Origin: Verrucomicrobiota bacterium
GTDB lineage: Bacteria > Verrucomicrobiota > Verrucomicrobiia > Limisphaerales > UBA8199
Direction of reading: 5' to 3'
Length of the DNA stretch: 55,726 nucleotides
NCBI GenBank assembly: GCA_003176045.1
Contig: PSRM01000297.1
Coordinates: 1 to 55,726 of the forward strand
The notes below the pieces were generated by a model. The model did not search any database. It was not told the DNA's origin and saw only the letters and a list, made by a program, of their open reading frames with translations. A program made the translations under genes and the position numbers. Each line of letters starts with the position of its first letter. Position 1 is the first letter of the stretch. Shown in pieces: positions 1 through 9,950 of this stretch.

Positions 1-117
1 AAGGCAGAGAATGCGGTAAACCGGCTTATTGAAGCATGCACAAGCCTTGGCTGCGCGCTCTACGATCCGCAAGCCGGCAAGAGATACCAGCAGCCAGAGC
101 CAGCGAATTACGGCTAG
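1..117 (+). CDS. C-terminal end of an unidentified protein (5' truncated by window)
   Basis: An open frame runs from the first base to a TAG at 115-117 and gives the last 38 residues of a protein whose start lies outside the window. The tail contains the stretch EACTSLGCALYDPQAGKRY, which looks like the end of a small globular protein, but I cannot assign a family. The codon use resembles the neighbouring genes. Because only the tail is visible, it could also be a chance open frame. Confidence 0.4.
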   Translation, partial: KAENAVNRLIEACTSLGCALYDPQAGKRYQQPEPANYG

Positions 118-226
118 GGCATTCCGAAACGTTGTGCATGCTTGAATCCTAAGCCTTTGACCGATCCCCACGGACCATCATTGCGCAGGTTTGTAAAATC
201 GTCGTCATGCCATGTAAGCTTACAAA

Positions 227-478
227 ATGAACAATCTTGGAAATCTCGAAAAGAAAAAGCTGGCGGCGACTGCCTATGTGTTAGGATGGACACGCTCAAC
301 ATTGGCCGACGTACTGAACGGAGATTATTCTCGGGAACAAGCGCAGCGCATTTGTGATGCAAGCGCCACGCACCGCATCGCCGAGAGCATCGGATTAACT
401 GAGGCGGATTGGCACGTGGATTTCGAGCTGTTATCGGAGACTGAGAAACACAAGCTTCAAGGCTATGAGCCGGGATAA
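227..478 (+). CDS. Small protein of unknown function (83 aa)
   Basis: An 83-residue frame with no family that I recognise. The N-terminal half is basic and helical (EKKKLAATAYVLGWTRSTLA), followed by a segment that could be a recognition-type helix (NGDYSREQAQRICDA). A small helix-turn-helix protein is possible but unproven. The C-terminal half is acidic. No Shine-Dalgarno sequence is visible before the ATG. It lies 47 bp upstream of the DUF2939-type gene on the same strand. Other frames over this stretch are also open, so the call is tentative. Confidence 0.4.
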   Translation: MNNLGNLEKKKLAATAYVLGWTRSTLADVLNGDYSREQAQRICDASATHRIAESIGLTEADWHVDFELLSETEKHKLQGYEPG

Positions 479-525
479 CAAACGACCTTCACCAGATACC
501 GCAATCGCACCTTTTCGCCTTTTCG

Positions 526-1182
526 ATGCTCAGCCCCCGCAACCAACTCTTCATCGCCTTAGGGGCGATAGTCTCGCTTGTAATCGTCATATGTGTGTTG
601 CCCTCGATCGGCAAGGCGTGGTGGCCGCCGCGGCAAAGTTTCTCGGCTTTGAAATTGGCGGTCCAGCGACGGGACCGCGAGACGGTGGCATCGTATGTGG
701 ATGCGCAAGCGTTGGCAGAGAGCTTTCGCAGGTGCGCCGTAGAATCCATGAAACGTGAAATGGCGAAGCAGAAGGCCGATGAGTTCACCGACCGCGTAGC
801 CACCACTCTCACGGAACAAGCTGCGATTGCGCTGGCAGACGCGACCTATACTTCCGACTCGGTTATTTCAATGTTGTGCGGGCAGGACCCGAAAGACGCG
901 ATGAAGCGCGGGGTGGAGAATTACATTGTGAAAGGTGTAGATACGGTCACGAAGGATGGGAGCGAGAGGGCTCAGGTGTACACGCCCATCAGGAAGTTCC
1001 TCGATGGTTGGGCCAGGCCGGATGACTTCGATTATCCGGGGGAGTACGAGAGCGCCGACAGATACCTGATCACGATGAAACCTCGCCGCACGAATGATTT
1101 GGCTTTCGGGTTGGTATTCATACAGGCCGGAACGACAACGTGGAAGTTCAGCGAGCTTCGGGTGCTGCCCCAGTCCCCTTAG
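526..1182 (+). CDS. DUF2939-type membrane-anchored protein
   Basis: A 218-residue protein with one N-terminal hydrophobic segment (about residues 8-28), acting as a membrane anchor or uncleaved signal. It is followed by the pattern typical of DUF2939: an aromatic/Arg stretch (KAWWPPRQSF), then a helix with AVQRRD and the YVDAQALAESF motif. DUF2939 has no known biochemical function and these proteins are probably periplasmic and membrane-tethered. The remaining 130 residues hold no catalytic motif that I recognise. The ATG at 526 lacks a clear ribosome binding site. The gene stands alone, followed by a 400-bp spacer. The family assignment is from memory of the motif. Confidence 0.7.
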   Translation: MLSPRNQLFIALGAIVSLVIVICVLPSIGKAWWPPRQSFSALKLAVQRRDRETVASYVDAQALAESFRRCAVESMKREMAKQKADEFTDRVATTLTEQAAIALADATYTSDSVISMLCGQDPKDAMKRGVENYIVKGVDTVTKDGSERAQVYTPIRKFLDGWARPDDFDYPGEYESADRYLITMKPRRTNDLAFGLVFIQAGTTTWKFSELRVLPQSP

Positions 1183-1194
1183 AGGGACGAAACA

Positions 1195-1264
1195 CGCGGG
1201 CAAGATGCCCGCGCTCCCAGGAAGGACATTTACTCAGTTGGCCCCACCGGGCTGAAGCCCGGTG
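1195..1264. repeat. Two intergenic palindromes in the 1183-1586 spacer
   Basis: At 1195-1213 there is an 8-bp stem with a 3-nt loop (CGCGGGCA, AGA, TGCCCGCG), followed by GCTCC. That flank is shared with the palindromes near 3940, 9480 and 12310. At 1245-1264 there is a second, unrelated palindrome with a 9-bp stem (CACCGGGCT, GA, AGCCCGGTG). The first could act as a weak hairpin after the DUF2939-type gene, but there is no T-run, so it is not a classical terminator. I see nothing else in the spacer up to 1586, neither a convincing gene nor a clear promoter. Confidence 0.75.
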
Positions 1265-1586
1265 TTAATGACATGGGTATGAAATGTCCGCGCTAGAGCT
1301 GCAGACGGCAGACCTTATCCTTCGTCGGGCGGGTCACGATTTCGACCGGAGGGCGGCATTTCGACTGCAAGGGCTGGCAGACTCTGCCACATTGCTGAGG
1401 GCGGTGCGGGTTCTAAAGCTTTACGGGTAAGCGATTCAGAGCAGCGCAACCCAAGCGCTGCTGTTGGCATCTTTCGCGCTAGCGAACATTGACAAGACTG
1501 GCTTCGAGCCGAGGATATGATGCGGTTGTCAGCGTTAGGCTTGGCGACGCACAGTTTAGTTTCCTGAACCGAACTCAGAAACAACT

Positions 1587-2837
1587 ATGAGACCCGCCCC
1601 CACCAACGTTGAAAGGAGCCGGCCCTTCCTTTCGCGAATTAGCGAGGCGATCAGCAAGCAGCTGTGGTTTCTGGACGGCACCACTCTTTGTGCCGAAGCC
1701 CGGCGGCGAACTGGGCTGGAGGACTTTGGAGAGCCGCCGGTTGAGCCCGGGCTTTCAGTGCTTGTTCAAAGTTTGGAAAACGAGGCCGCGCTCCGGCCTC
1801 GGGGGCGATTTCTGCTGCGATCGCACCTGCGCGGCCTGCTGGAGATGCGGTTAAAACTGGCGGAGTATTGGCGTGACAAGCTGGATTCGTTAGAATCCAT
1901 GCCTGTCACCCGACCGGTGTTCATAGCCGGGATGCCGCGGAGTGGCTCGACCTTTCTGCACGAGTTACTGGCGGAGGATCCCGAGCACCGGGCCCCCCGA
2001 GTCTGGGAGGTCATGTTGCCGCTAGATGCAGTCGGAGGACGACGGGCAGAGGCGCGGGCGATTAGGAAAACCGAGGCCTGCTTGTGGTGCTTCCGAAAGC
2101 TGACGAGGCGAGCGGACGCCGTTTATCCGATGCGCGCGCAGACCCCGCACGAGTGTGTGGCTATTCACAGCTACACGTTTTTGTCGCAAGAGTTCGTGGT
2201 TACTTGCCGGATTCCCAGTTATGCAGCTTTTCTGCAAAGCGCCGATTTAATTCCGGCGTATCAGTGGGAAAAGAGATTCTTGCAGCATTTGCAATTGGAG
2301 CGACAGAGTCGCCGTTGGGTGCTCAAATCACCGGACCACGTGCATGGGTTGGCGGCGTTGTTCGCGGTTTTTCCTGACGCGCTGATAATCCAAACGCACC
2401 GCAACCCGGCAGAGGTGGTGAAGTCATCGGCCGACCTCAACAGCGTCCTGCTGGGATTGTATGGGGCGCCGGGAGATCCAGCGCAATTGCAGGTGCAAGA
2501 GACGAGAGTGCTTGCGGAAACCACCGAACGCTTCCTGCGGTTCCGGGATACGCATCCCGAGCTGGCCGATCAGTTCATTGATGTCCGGTACGCCGATTTG
2601 GTTTCCGATCCAGTAGGGTCGGTGCGCCGGATTTACGATCGGATTGAAAGTCCTTTCACCCAGGAAACGGCCAATCGCCTGCGATCTTTGGCAGCCAATC
2701 GTTTTCGTTACCGCGGGCGGCGGGCCAGCGCCGAACCGGACGTGGTCAAAGTGGCGACAGCCCTGGAAACGGCTCGATTTGAACGATATTGTACGCGCTT
2801 TCAGCTTCCGTTTGAGAAGGCAGAGCTGTCCACATGA
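1587..2837 (+). CDS. Sulfotransferase family protein (PAPS-dependent)
   Basis: A 416-residue protein of the bacterial Sulfotransfer_3 type, predicted to transfer a sulfuryl group from PAPS to a hydroxyl or amine of an unknown acceptor. The 5'-phosphosulfate-binding loop is clear at residues 117-125 (PRSGSTFLH). The 3'-phosphate-binding region follows at about residues 270-284 (THRNPAEVVKSSADL, with R272 and S280). The length is usual for the longer members of the family, which carry an extra N-terminal helical region. No signal peptide is visible, so it is probably cytoplasmic. Its TGA overlaps the ATG of the next gene (ATGA at 2834-2837), so translation is probably coupled to the lysylphosphatidylglycerol-synthase-like membrane protein. 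This suggests a lipid or envelope glycan acceptor, but that is inference. Confidence 0.88.
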   Translation: MRPAPTNVERSRPFLSRISEAISKQLWFLDGTTLCAEARRRTGLEDFGEPPVEPGLSVLVQSLENEAALRPRGRFLLRSHLRGLLEMRLKLAEYWRDKLDSLESMPVTRPVFIAGMPRSGSTFLHELLAEDPEHRAPRVWEVMLPLDAVGGRRAEARAIRKTEACLWCFRKLTRRADAVYPMRAQTPHECVAIHSYTFLSQEFVVTCRIPSYAAFLQSADLIPAYQWEKRFLQHLQLERQSRRWVLKSPDHVHGLAALFAVFPDALIIQTHRNPAEVVKSSADLNSVLLGLYGAPGDPAQLQVQETRVLAETTERFLRFRDTHPELADQFIDVRYADLVSDPVGSVRRIYDRIESPFTQETANRLRSLAANRFRYRGRRASAEPDVVKVATALETARFERYCTRFQLPFEKAELST

Positions 2838-4003
2838 AGAGGGTCAATCGAGTGTTGTTTTGCCTGGGGCTGGCGTTTCTGGTGTATCTGGTCGTCACGG
2901 TAGGCCCAAGGGTGCTATTGCAGCAAATCGAGGGCCTCGGTTGGGGTATTTTGCTTCTCATAGCCGTTGAGGGCCTTGCGTACCTGGCGCATACGATCGG
3001 ATGGCGCTGTTGCGTGGCGGAGCGTGGTGAACACCTGCCTTTGTTTGGGCTTTTTCGCATGATGATGGCGGGGTTCGCCATTAGTTATCTGACCCCAACG
3101 GCTTCGCTGGGAGGTGACGTCAGCAAAGCGGCCTTGCTGGCATCGGATCGGCAGGCCTCGGGAGCTGTGAGCAGCGTTTTGGTGGACAAGCTCATGACGG
3201 GGATTGCTATGCTGCTGCTGGTGCTGATAGGAACCCTGTTTGTAGTTGGACGAGTAAGTCTGCCAATCGGGTTGTGGGTGGGGATGGGACTGACGACCGG
3301 GATTCTGGGAGCAGGGATGGTGGTTTTTTTCTTATTACAGAAGAGCGGGAAGCTCGGAGGCTTTTGCCGATGGTTGGCGGAACACCGGTTGGGGGGCCGT
3401 GCGGTGCAGCAGGCGGCGCAGCAGTTCTCGAACGTGGACGAGGCCTTGCGCCGGTTCTATGTCCACCATCGTCAACGTTTAGTGCGATCGGTTGCCTGGC
3501 ATCTGCTTGGCCACACTGCAGCGATTATACAAGCCTGGTTATTCCTGTGGTTGAGCGGGCAGTCGGTGTCGCTACCTATGGTCATCGCGGCCGGTTTTCT
3601 TTCGCTATGGTTTGATATGCTGACTTTTGCAGTGCCGATGAACGTGGGCACACTGGAGGGAACGCGGATAGTTGTATTCAAAGCGCTGGGCTGCCAGGGC
3701 TTGCTGGGGATTACTTTTGGGCTGGCGATTCGAATCACGCAGGTTTTTTGGACCTGCTTTGGCCTGGCAAGCTACGCGCTGAGCGTCGCCGGCGAAAGCA
3801 GGTCAGTTTCCCGCCAACGCGGATCTTTGCGGCGGGTCCGGAGCGCGGAATTTGTTCCGCTTCACCCTCCACAGCCATTACGCGTGATGAACAGCCCGGC
3901 GCCCCTCGAAATTCGTGCGTTGAAGCGGCATAAATGCCGCGCCCCGGTCCAAGCCGGATTGCGACCCGAGCAGGCAAGCGACAATCTAATAGCGGACTCC
4001 TGA
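2834..4003 (+). CDS. Lysylphosphatidylglycerol synthase-like integral membrane protein (flippase-like domain)
   Basis: A 389-residue polytopic membrane protein of the LPG_synthase_TM/UPF0104 type. It corresponds to the membrane half of MprF alone, without the aminoacyl-transferase domain. Family signs include the early GWRCCVAERGE region, the stretch FAISYLTPTASLGGDVSKA and a late AVPMNVGTLEGTRIV motif. Such stand-alone proteins are thought to move or bind lipids. It is translationally coupled to the upstream sulfotransferase (4-bp overlap). The hydrophobic core ends near residue 330. Residues 336-370 are encoded by an inserted palindromic repeat pair (3841-3945), giving a basic, Pro-rich tail unlike the rest of the protein. 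The stop lies only 3 bp from the convergent stop of atpC. Confidence 0.82.
   Translation: MKRVNRVLFCLGLAFLVYLVVTVGPRVLLQQIEGLGWGILLLIAVEGLAYLAHTIGWRCCVAERGEHLPLFGLFRMMMAGFAISYLTPTASLGGDVSKAALLASDRQASGAVSSVLVDKLMTGIAMLLLVLIGTLFVVGRVSLPIGLWVGMGLTTGILGAGMVVFFLLQKSGKLGGFCRWLAEHRLGGRAVQQAAQQFSNVDEALRRFYVHHRQRLVRSVAWHLLGHTAAIIQAWLFLWLSGQSVSLPMVIAAGFLSLWFDMLTFAVPMNVGTLEGTRIVVFKALGCQGLLGITFGLAIRITQVFWTCFGLASYALSVAGESRSVSRQRGSLRRVRSAEFVPLHPPQPLRVMNSPAPLEIRALKRHKCRAPVQAGLRPEQASDNLIADS
3841..3945. repeat. REPIN-like inverted palindrome pair, copy A (inside a coding sequence)
   Basis: Two hairpin units face each other. The left unit (3841-3863) has stem GCGGAA-TTTG-TTCCGC, with GAGC before and CTTCA after. 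The right unit (3922-3945) has GCGGCAT-AA-ATGCCGC, with TGAA before and GCCCC after. The left unit is the reverse complement of the right apart from stem positions that change in pairs. The 58-bp spacer is recognisably similar to that of copy B (9379-9484), with shared CACC-TCC, AGC-ATT-ACG and TTCGT-CGTTGAAGCGGC blocks. This copy lies wholly within the 3' end of the membrane-protein gene and is translated. It also lies just downstream of atpC on the minus strand, where its hairpins could stabilise or end that transcript. Confidence 0.85.
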
Positions 4004-4006
4004 TGC

Positions 4007-4417
4007 TCAGTGGTGAGTGCGCCGCTTGACGTGGAGTTGGGCCAATGAGCGGGCGAGGGAAGAGTTTATGGAGGCGACCTCTTCGTCTGAAAGTTTTTCC
4101 TGGAGGCGGGCCTGCGCTCGTTGACGAGCTTCTTCGACCTTGGCTTCGTCAATGTGCTCGGCTGCGATGGCCATGTCAGTCAAAATAGCGACCTCGTTGC
4201 CTGTGATCTCGATCAGCCCTTCGCCCACGGCCAGGAAGTAATCGCGGCCATCTTTGCGGACCCCGATCTCACCGGGAACCATCTGAGTCATCAAGGGAAC
4301 GTGCATCGGGTAAATGCCCATCTGCCCTTCAATCCCGGGCAGCGTCACCATCTCGACCTGTTCGGAATAGGCGATTTGGTCTGGAGTTACGATTCGCAAC
4401 TGAAGTGTCTGCGCCAT
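4007..4417 (-). CDS. atpC: F-type ATP synthase epsilon subunit
   Basis: A 136-residue epsilon subunit, part of the central stalk of F1, which couples rotation to catalysis and can inhibit ATP hydrolysis. The N-terminal beta-sandwich carries typical features (LRIVTPDQIAYSEQVEMVTL, LPGIEGQMGIYPMHVPLM). The C-terminal helical hairpin follows (EEARQRAQARLQEKLSDEE). The start at 4417 was chosen because MAQTL is the usual beginning and an AGGAG sequence lies just upstream (about 4421-4425). The frame stays open further upstream only across repeat DNA. It is the last gene of the atp operon, separated from the small membrane-protein gene by 193 bp of repeats. It ends 3 bp from a convergent gene. Confidence 0.95.
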   Translation of the reverse strand: MAQTLQLRIVTPDQIAYSEQVEMVTLPGIEGQMGIYPMHVPLMTQMVPGEIGVRKDGRDYFLAVGEGLIEITGNEVAILTDMAIAAEHIDEAKVEEARQRAQARLQEKLSDEEVASINSSLARSLAQLHVKRRTHH

Positions 4418-4432
4418 AGAACTCCTTTTAAC

Positions 4433-4498
4433 CACGAATGCACACGGATGCACACGGATGAGGTGAAGCCGCAACGGAGCGCGGACATTCTTGTCCGC
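4433..4498. repeat. 10-bp tandem repeat plus single palindrome, upstream of atpC
   Basis: At 4433-4460 two perfect copies of the decamer CACACGGATG follow a diverged one (CACGAATG). At 4481-4498 there is a hairpin (GCGGACA, TTCT, TGTCCGC) preceded by GGAGC, the left-type flank of the REPIN-like family. Both sit in the 193-bp gap between the small membrane-protein gene and atpC. The tandem repeat lies about 10-40 bp before the atpC ribosome binding site, within the untranslated region of the operon message. Confidence 0.75.
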
Positions 4499-4610
4499 AG
4501 CAACGTCCGACCGCCGACGCGGCCGATTTCATGGCTGAAAACCTCATGGTGGCGTACGGATAAGACATTTAAACTGGCGTCCTGTTTGCGTCGTTTTCAA
4601 GCGGCTGAAT

Positions 4611-4916
4611 TTACAGATCATTGAGGTCGCCGAGTGGGCGTTTGAAGGTCGAGTAGGCTGGCGCCGCGACCAGCGCGTGGGCTGTCCGATGCACGCTCTT
4701 GGAGGGAATGGCAAAGGGCAGGCTCACAATGAACAGGGCGCTGCCCACCACGGTCGCGACGAAGCAGAAGGGCCGCACCAGTATGGTATCGGCGATAACA
4801 TCCTCGGGCGACGCCGGCGGCAGGGGCGACTCTTCCTGCCCATCACCCCGGGCAAAACAAGGGGTTGCAAAGAGCAAAGCTGATGCGCTTACGATTGTGA
4901 CTAATTTGATTTTCAT
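4611..4916 (-). CDS. Small secreted/membrane protein of unknown function inside the atp operon
   Basis: A 101-residue protein with an N-terminal signal peptide (basic MKIK, hydrophobic core, likely cleavage after PCFA at about residue 22). It has an acidic Pro-rich linker, one transmembrane segment (about residues 50-70, FCFVATVVGSALFIVSLPFA) and a C-terminal FKRPLGDL motif. Small proteins with a similar RPLG tail occur in other bacteria, but I know no function for them. The gene starts 3 bp after atpD, and a good Shine-Dalgarno sequence (AAAGGAAG) lies inside the end of atpD, so translational coupling is likely. It is not a known ATP synthase subunit. A link to the enzyme is suggested only by position. 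Confidence 0.7.
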   Translation of the reverse strand: MKIKLVTIVSASALLFATPCFARGDGQEESPLPPASPEDVIADTILVRPFCFVATVVGSALFIVSLPFAIPSKSVHRTAHALVAAPAYSTFKRPLGDLNDL

Positions 4917-4919
4917 GAT

Positions 4920-6701
<1,782 letters not shown>

Positions 6702-7574
6702 TTATTCATTGGCTTGCTGGCCGCCGACGATTTCCGATAGTTCGGTTGTGATTTTGCCCTGGCGCAACTTGTTGTAGTGAAGCGTCAGATCTTCGATCAG
6801 GGAGTTGGCATTGTCGGTGGCGTTTTTCATGGCCACCATTCGGGCGCTTTGCTCGCTGGCCTTGGCATTGAGCAAGACCTGGTAAACGAAGACGTTCAGG
6901 TAAAGAGACAGGAGATAGCCTAGAAAAGCCTCGGCGCTAGGTTCGAAAATGAATTCGAGATAATCGGACGCCAGTTTTTCTTCGGTTATGTTCTCCGGCA
7001 ATTTCATCCCTTTGACCTCTGCGACCGGCAGATAATCCAGCGAGACGGGCTCCTGGGTGAGTGTATTGACGAACCGCGTGGCGACGACTTTGACTGCGTC
7101 CACCTCGCGATTCAGGAATAGGTCACGCGCACAGGCGGCCATGGCCTTGGCCTCGGCATAGCGCGGGGAATCGCCATACGCAAATTCAGCATGAAGCTGG
7201 CGTTTTGTGCGGGCGATATACTGGGCGGCGCGGCGGCCCGCGGTAATAAACAGAGTTGTCGCCGGATCGAATTGCGCGGCAACGCGGAACAGATTGCTAT
7301 TGAGCGCGCCGCAAAGGCCTTTATCACCGCCGACCAGGATGACGGCGGTTTTACGCACCGGGCGCGCTTCCAGCAGCGGGTCAGTGAAATCAACTGCCGC
7401 GGTCGTTGCCTTGCGTTGAAGCGCGTAAAGCAACTGCATAAAAGGCCGACCGTTCAGGGCTGCCTGCTGGGCTTTGCGCATCTTGGAGGCCGCCACCATT
7501 TGCATGGCCTTGGTAATCTGGGCCGTGCTGCGGACTGATTTGATGCGGCGCCGTATGTCGCGGGTGCTGGCCAT
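6702..7574 (-). CDS. atpG: F-type ATP synthase gamma subunit
   Basis: A 290-residue gamma subunit, the rotating central shaft of F1. The conserved N-terminus (STRDIRRRIKSVRSTAQITK, then AMQMVAASKMRKAQ) and C-terminal helix (MVAMKNATDNANSLIEDL, then LHYNKLRQ and ITTELSEIVGG) are both intact. The start at 7574 was chosen because MASTRDI is the normal beginning. The frame stays open 23 codons further upstream only because the heptamer repeat at 7581-7660 is translated without stops. The ribosome binding site is weak and abuts the last heptamer. It lies between atpA and atpD, with repeat-filled spacers on both sides. Confidence 0.96.
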   Translation of the reverse strand: MASTRDIRRRIKSVRSTAQITKAMQMVAASKMRKAQQAALNGRPFMQLLYALQRKATTAAVDFTDPLLEARPVRKTAVILVGGDKGLCGALNSNLFRVAAQFDPATTLFITAGRRAAQYIARTKRQLHAEFAYGDSPRYAEAKAMAACARDLFLNREVDAVKVVATRFVNTLTQEPVSLDYLPVAEVKGMKLPENITEEKLASDYLEFIFEPSAEAFLGYLLSLYLNVFVYQVLLNAKASEQSARMVAMKNATDNANSLIEDLTLHYNKLRQGKITTELSEIVGGQQANE

Positions 7575-7580
7575 TTTCTT

Positions 7581-7660
7581 AGTCCAAAGTCCAAGGTCCA
7601 AAGTCCAAAGTCGGAAACCCAAAGTCCACGGTCCACAGTCCACAGTCCACAGTCCACACC
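7581..7660. repeat. 7-bp tandem repeat (GTCCAAA/GTCCACA) in the atpA-atpG spacer
   Basis: About ten heptamer units in two variants, AGTCCAA/GGTCCAA and AGTCCAC, run up to 7 bp from the atpG start codon. On the atpG strand they read GGACTTT and GGACTGT. Closely related heptamers occur at 35804-35976 and 46172-46205. The unit length resembles the heptamer STRR repeats known from cyanobacteria, but the sequence differs. No gene is present in the spacer. Confidence 0.85.
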
Positions 7661-7725
7661 GCGGGCACTGTCGGCCCGTAGGGGATCGTGCTTTGGTAAC
7701 TGTTTGGAACTCTATGGTTCATGAG

Positions 7726-9318
7726 TTACGCCGGTTGGGCGGAAGCAGTCGGGGCTGGGGTTTTGGCGGGCTCCGGCTGTTTCTGTATCGGAACGGTTTT
7801 TTTGAATTCTTCGGCGGTGGTTTTGAGGTCGGCGGTCAACGCGTCGTTGAGCGCTTTTTCTTTTCCGATTTTTGCCAGGAGGTCGGGTTTCCGTGTGGTT
7901 AGGAAATCGGCCAGTTTGATCTGGAACTCTTTTACGCGCTCGACCGGCACATCGTCCACGTAACCATTCTGGACGACCCAGAGCACCGCCACCTGGACCT
8001 CGACGGCCACGGGGTTGTATTGCTGCTGTTTGAAGACCTCCATGATGCGCTTGCCGCGATTAATGAGCGCCTGGGTTTTGGCATCGAGGTCGGAACCGAA
8101 TTGCGCGAACGCGGCCAACTCGCGGAATTGGGCCAACTCTCCCTTTAATTTGCCGGCGACCTGTTTCATGGCTTTGATCTGGGCCGCCGAACCGACTCGC
8201 GAAACGGAGATGCCGACGTTGATGGCCGGCCGCACCCCTTGATAGAATAAATCCGTTTCGAGAAAAATCTGGCCGTCAGTGATTGAGATGACGTTGGTGG
8301 GAATGTAAGCCGAAACATCGCCCGCCTGGGTTTCGATGATGGGCAGCGCTGTGAGCGAGCCATTGCCGAACTTTTCGCCGACGCGCGCAGCTCTCTCGAG
8401 CAACCGGCTGTGCAGGTAGAAGACGTCGCCTGGATAAGCCTCGCGGCCCGAGGGCCGCTTCAAGACAAGCGAAACCTCGCGATAGGCTGCGGCATGCTTG
8501 GATAAGTCATCATAGATGATCAACGCGTCCATCCCATTGTCCATGAACCATTCACCCATGGCTGCGCCGGCAAACGGGGCCATGTACTGATTGGAGGCTG
8601 AATCACAGGCGGGGGAGGAGAGAACGATTGTGTAGGGCATCGCACCGGCCTCTTCAAGGACGGCGATCACGCGCGCTACGCTTGACTGCTTCTGGCCGAT
8701 GGCAACGTAGATGCAATACAAGGGCCGGTACGATTTGTCGCCGGCGGCTTCCGCGGCTTTGTTCAGGCGGGCCTGGTTGATGATCGTATCTATGCAAATC
8801 GTAGTCTTGCCCGTGGAGCGGTCTCCAATAATCAACTCGCGTTGGCCGCGTCCGATCGGGATCATGGCGTCAATGGGCATGATTCCGGTCTGGACCGCCT
8901 GGCGCACCGGCTCACGCCGGATGATGCCGGGAGCGATCTTCTCGACCGGGTAGGCAGCCTTGCTCTGAATGGGGCCCTTTTCGTCCAGGGGCTGGCCCAG
9001 CATATTGACCACTCGGCCCAATAGCTCCTTGCCGACCGGCACTTGCAACAGTTTGCCGGTTGACCGGACTTCGTCGCCTTCGTTAATTTTCGTATAGTCG
9101 CCGAGAATGATGGCGCCGACCTCGGTTTCCTCGAGGTTCAGAGCCAGGCCGGTGACGCCCTGGCCGAAATCCAGCATCTCATTGAGTTTGGCGCGGGTGA
9201 GTCCTTCGACTTTGGCCACCCCATCGCCGATCTCCCGCACAGTGCCGACGTTCTGTTTCGCCGTAGCGGTTTTGAGGCCGGCGATCTCCGCTTCTAATGT
9301 TTCTAACAGGTTAGTCAT
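7726..9318 (-). CDS. atpA: F-type ATP synthase alpha subunit
   Basis: The 530-residue alpha subunit of F1, which carries the non-catalytic nucleotide sites. The Walker A loop is at residues 165-172 (GDRSTGKT). The arginine-finger region follows downstream ([18 protein letters not shown]), and the [12 protein letters not shown] segment is near the C-terminus. The protein ends in about 24 residues rich in Pro, Ala and Lys (from about [13 protein letters not shown]), longer than usual. The start gives the expected N-terminal helix ([16 protein letters not shown]). It follows atpH after a 234-bp spacer that contains a REPIN-like element. Confidence 0.97.
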   Translation of the reverse strand: MTNLLETLEAEIAGLKTATAKQNVGTVREIGDGVAKVEGLTRAKLNEMLDFGQGVTGLALNLEETEVGAIILGDYTKINEGDEVRSTGKLLQVPVGKELLGRVVNMLGQPLDEKGPIQSKAAYPVEKIAPGIIRREPVRQAVQTGIMPIDAMIPIGRGQRELIIGDRSTGKTTICIDTIINQARLNKAAEAAGDKSYRPLYCIYVAIGQKQSSVARVIAVLEEAGAMPYTIVLSSPACDSASNQYMAPFAGAAMGEWFMDNGMDALIIYDDLSKHAAAYREVSLVLKRPSGREAYPGDVFYLHSRLLERAARVGEKFGNGSLTALPIIETQAGDVSAYIPTNVISITDGQIFLETDLFYQGVRPAINVGISVSRVGSAAQIKAMKQVAGKLKGELAQFRELAAFAQFGSDLDAKTQALINRGKRIMEVFKQQQYNPVAVEVQVAVLWVVQNGYVDDVPVERVKEFQIKLADFLTTRKPDLLAKIGKEKALNDALTADLKTTAEEFKKTVPIQKQPEPAKTPAPTASAQPA

Positions 9319-9378
9319 ATCACAGGGATTTTGTTGCGATTGGAGAAAGAGTGCTGGGGCGGCCTTGCGCGGCCATAT

Positions 9379-9484
9379 GAGCGCGGCCTTTAGGCCGCTT
9401 CACCGTCCTTAGCGATTCACGGGTGTTGAAGACCTCAGCGCTCCCTTGCGTTCGTACGTTGAAGCGGCATAAATGCCGCGCTCC
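9379..9484. repeat. REPIN-like inverted palindrome pair, copy B
   Basis: The left unit (9379-9401) has stem GCGGCCT-TT-AGGCCGC with flanks GAGC and CTTC. The right unit (9461-9484) has GCGGCAT-AA-ATGCCGC with flanks GAA and GCTCC. The 59-bp spacer matches that of copy A in several blocks. A second partial copy of the spacer (GCGATTCACG-GTGTT) lies at about 9528-9543, just before the end of atpH. The element fills most of the 234-bp atpH-atpA spacer on the transcribed operon strand, so its hairpins should be present in the message. Confidence 0.87.
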
Positions 9485-9552
9485 TATCGCCGCGCTGCCC
9501 TCAGGCGCGTTTCCCTTCCATCGCGATTCACGCGTGTTAAACATCCGGAAGC

Positions 9553-9948
9553 TCATGCGAACCGTTCCTTCAGCGCGGCCAGGCGGCCCTTGACACTTCC
9601 GTCAAAAACATCGCTGCCCACCGTGATGCGCATCCCACCGATGAGCGCCGGATTGTGCGAGAAGGCGGTGCTCAGGCCGGGCCCGTAGGTATCGGACAAC
9701 CGCTTCTGAACTTTATCCGCGGCGGGCTGGGGCAACGGCGTGGCGGTTTCAACAACGGCGGAATGTTGGGCACGGTTCAATTTCACGAGCCTTTGAAATT
9801 CCTGCAGCACCGGCAGGCAGCGCGGAGGTTTAGCTGCCACCACGCGAGTCAGCAACTGCTGCGCGCGGCCCTCATCCCACAAACCTTTCACCAGGCAAAG
9901 GCGGAATAATCGCCTGGCTTCCTGTCGGTCTTGTTTGCGGGCTTTCAT
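9553..9948 (-). CDS. atpH: F-type ATP synthase delta subunit (short form)
   Basis: A 131-residue protein in the position of delta (OSCP), which ties the peripheral stalk to F1. The C-terminal end is diagnostic: GGMRITVGSDVFDGSVKGRL and then AALKERF. Typical delta subunits have about 175-185 residues. Here most of the N-terminal six-helix domain is missing or reduced, so the protein has diverged strongly. It starts 2 bp after the atpF stop, so the two stalk subunits are translationally coupled. No frameshift is evident upstream because the start lies against atpF. Confidence 0.85.
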   Translation of the reverse strand: MKARKQDRQEARRLFRLCLVKGLWDEGRAQQLLTRVVAAKPPRCLPVLQEFQRLVKLNRAQHSAVVETATPLPQPAADKVQKRLSDTYGPGLSTAFSHNPALIGGMRITVGSDVFDGSVKGRLAALKERFA

Positions 9949-9950
9949 GG

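Noticed and set aside
1315..1584. Minus-strand frame of 89 codons in the spacer before the sulfotransferase gene
   Set aside because: It has no recognisable domain, no ribosome binding site and an unremarkable composition, and it ends at the sulfotransferase start. It is likely a chance frame.
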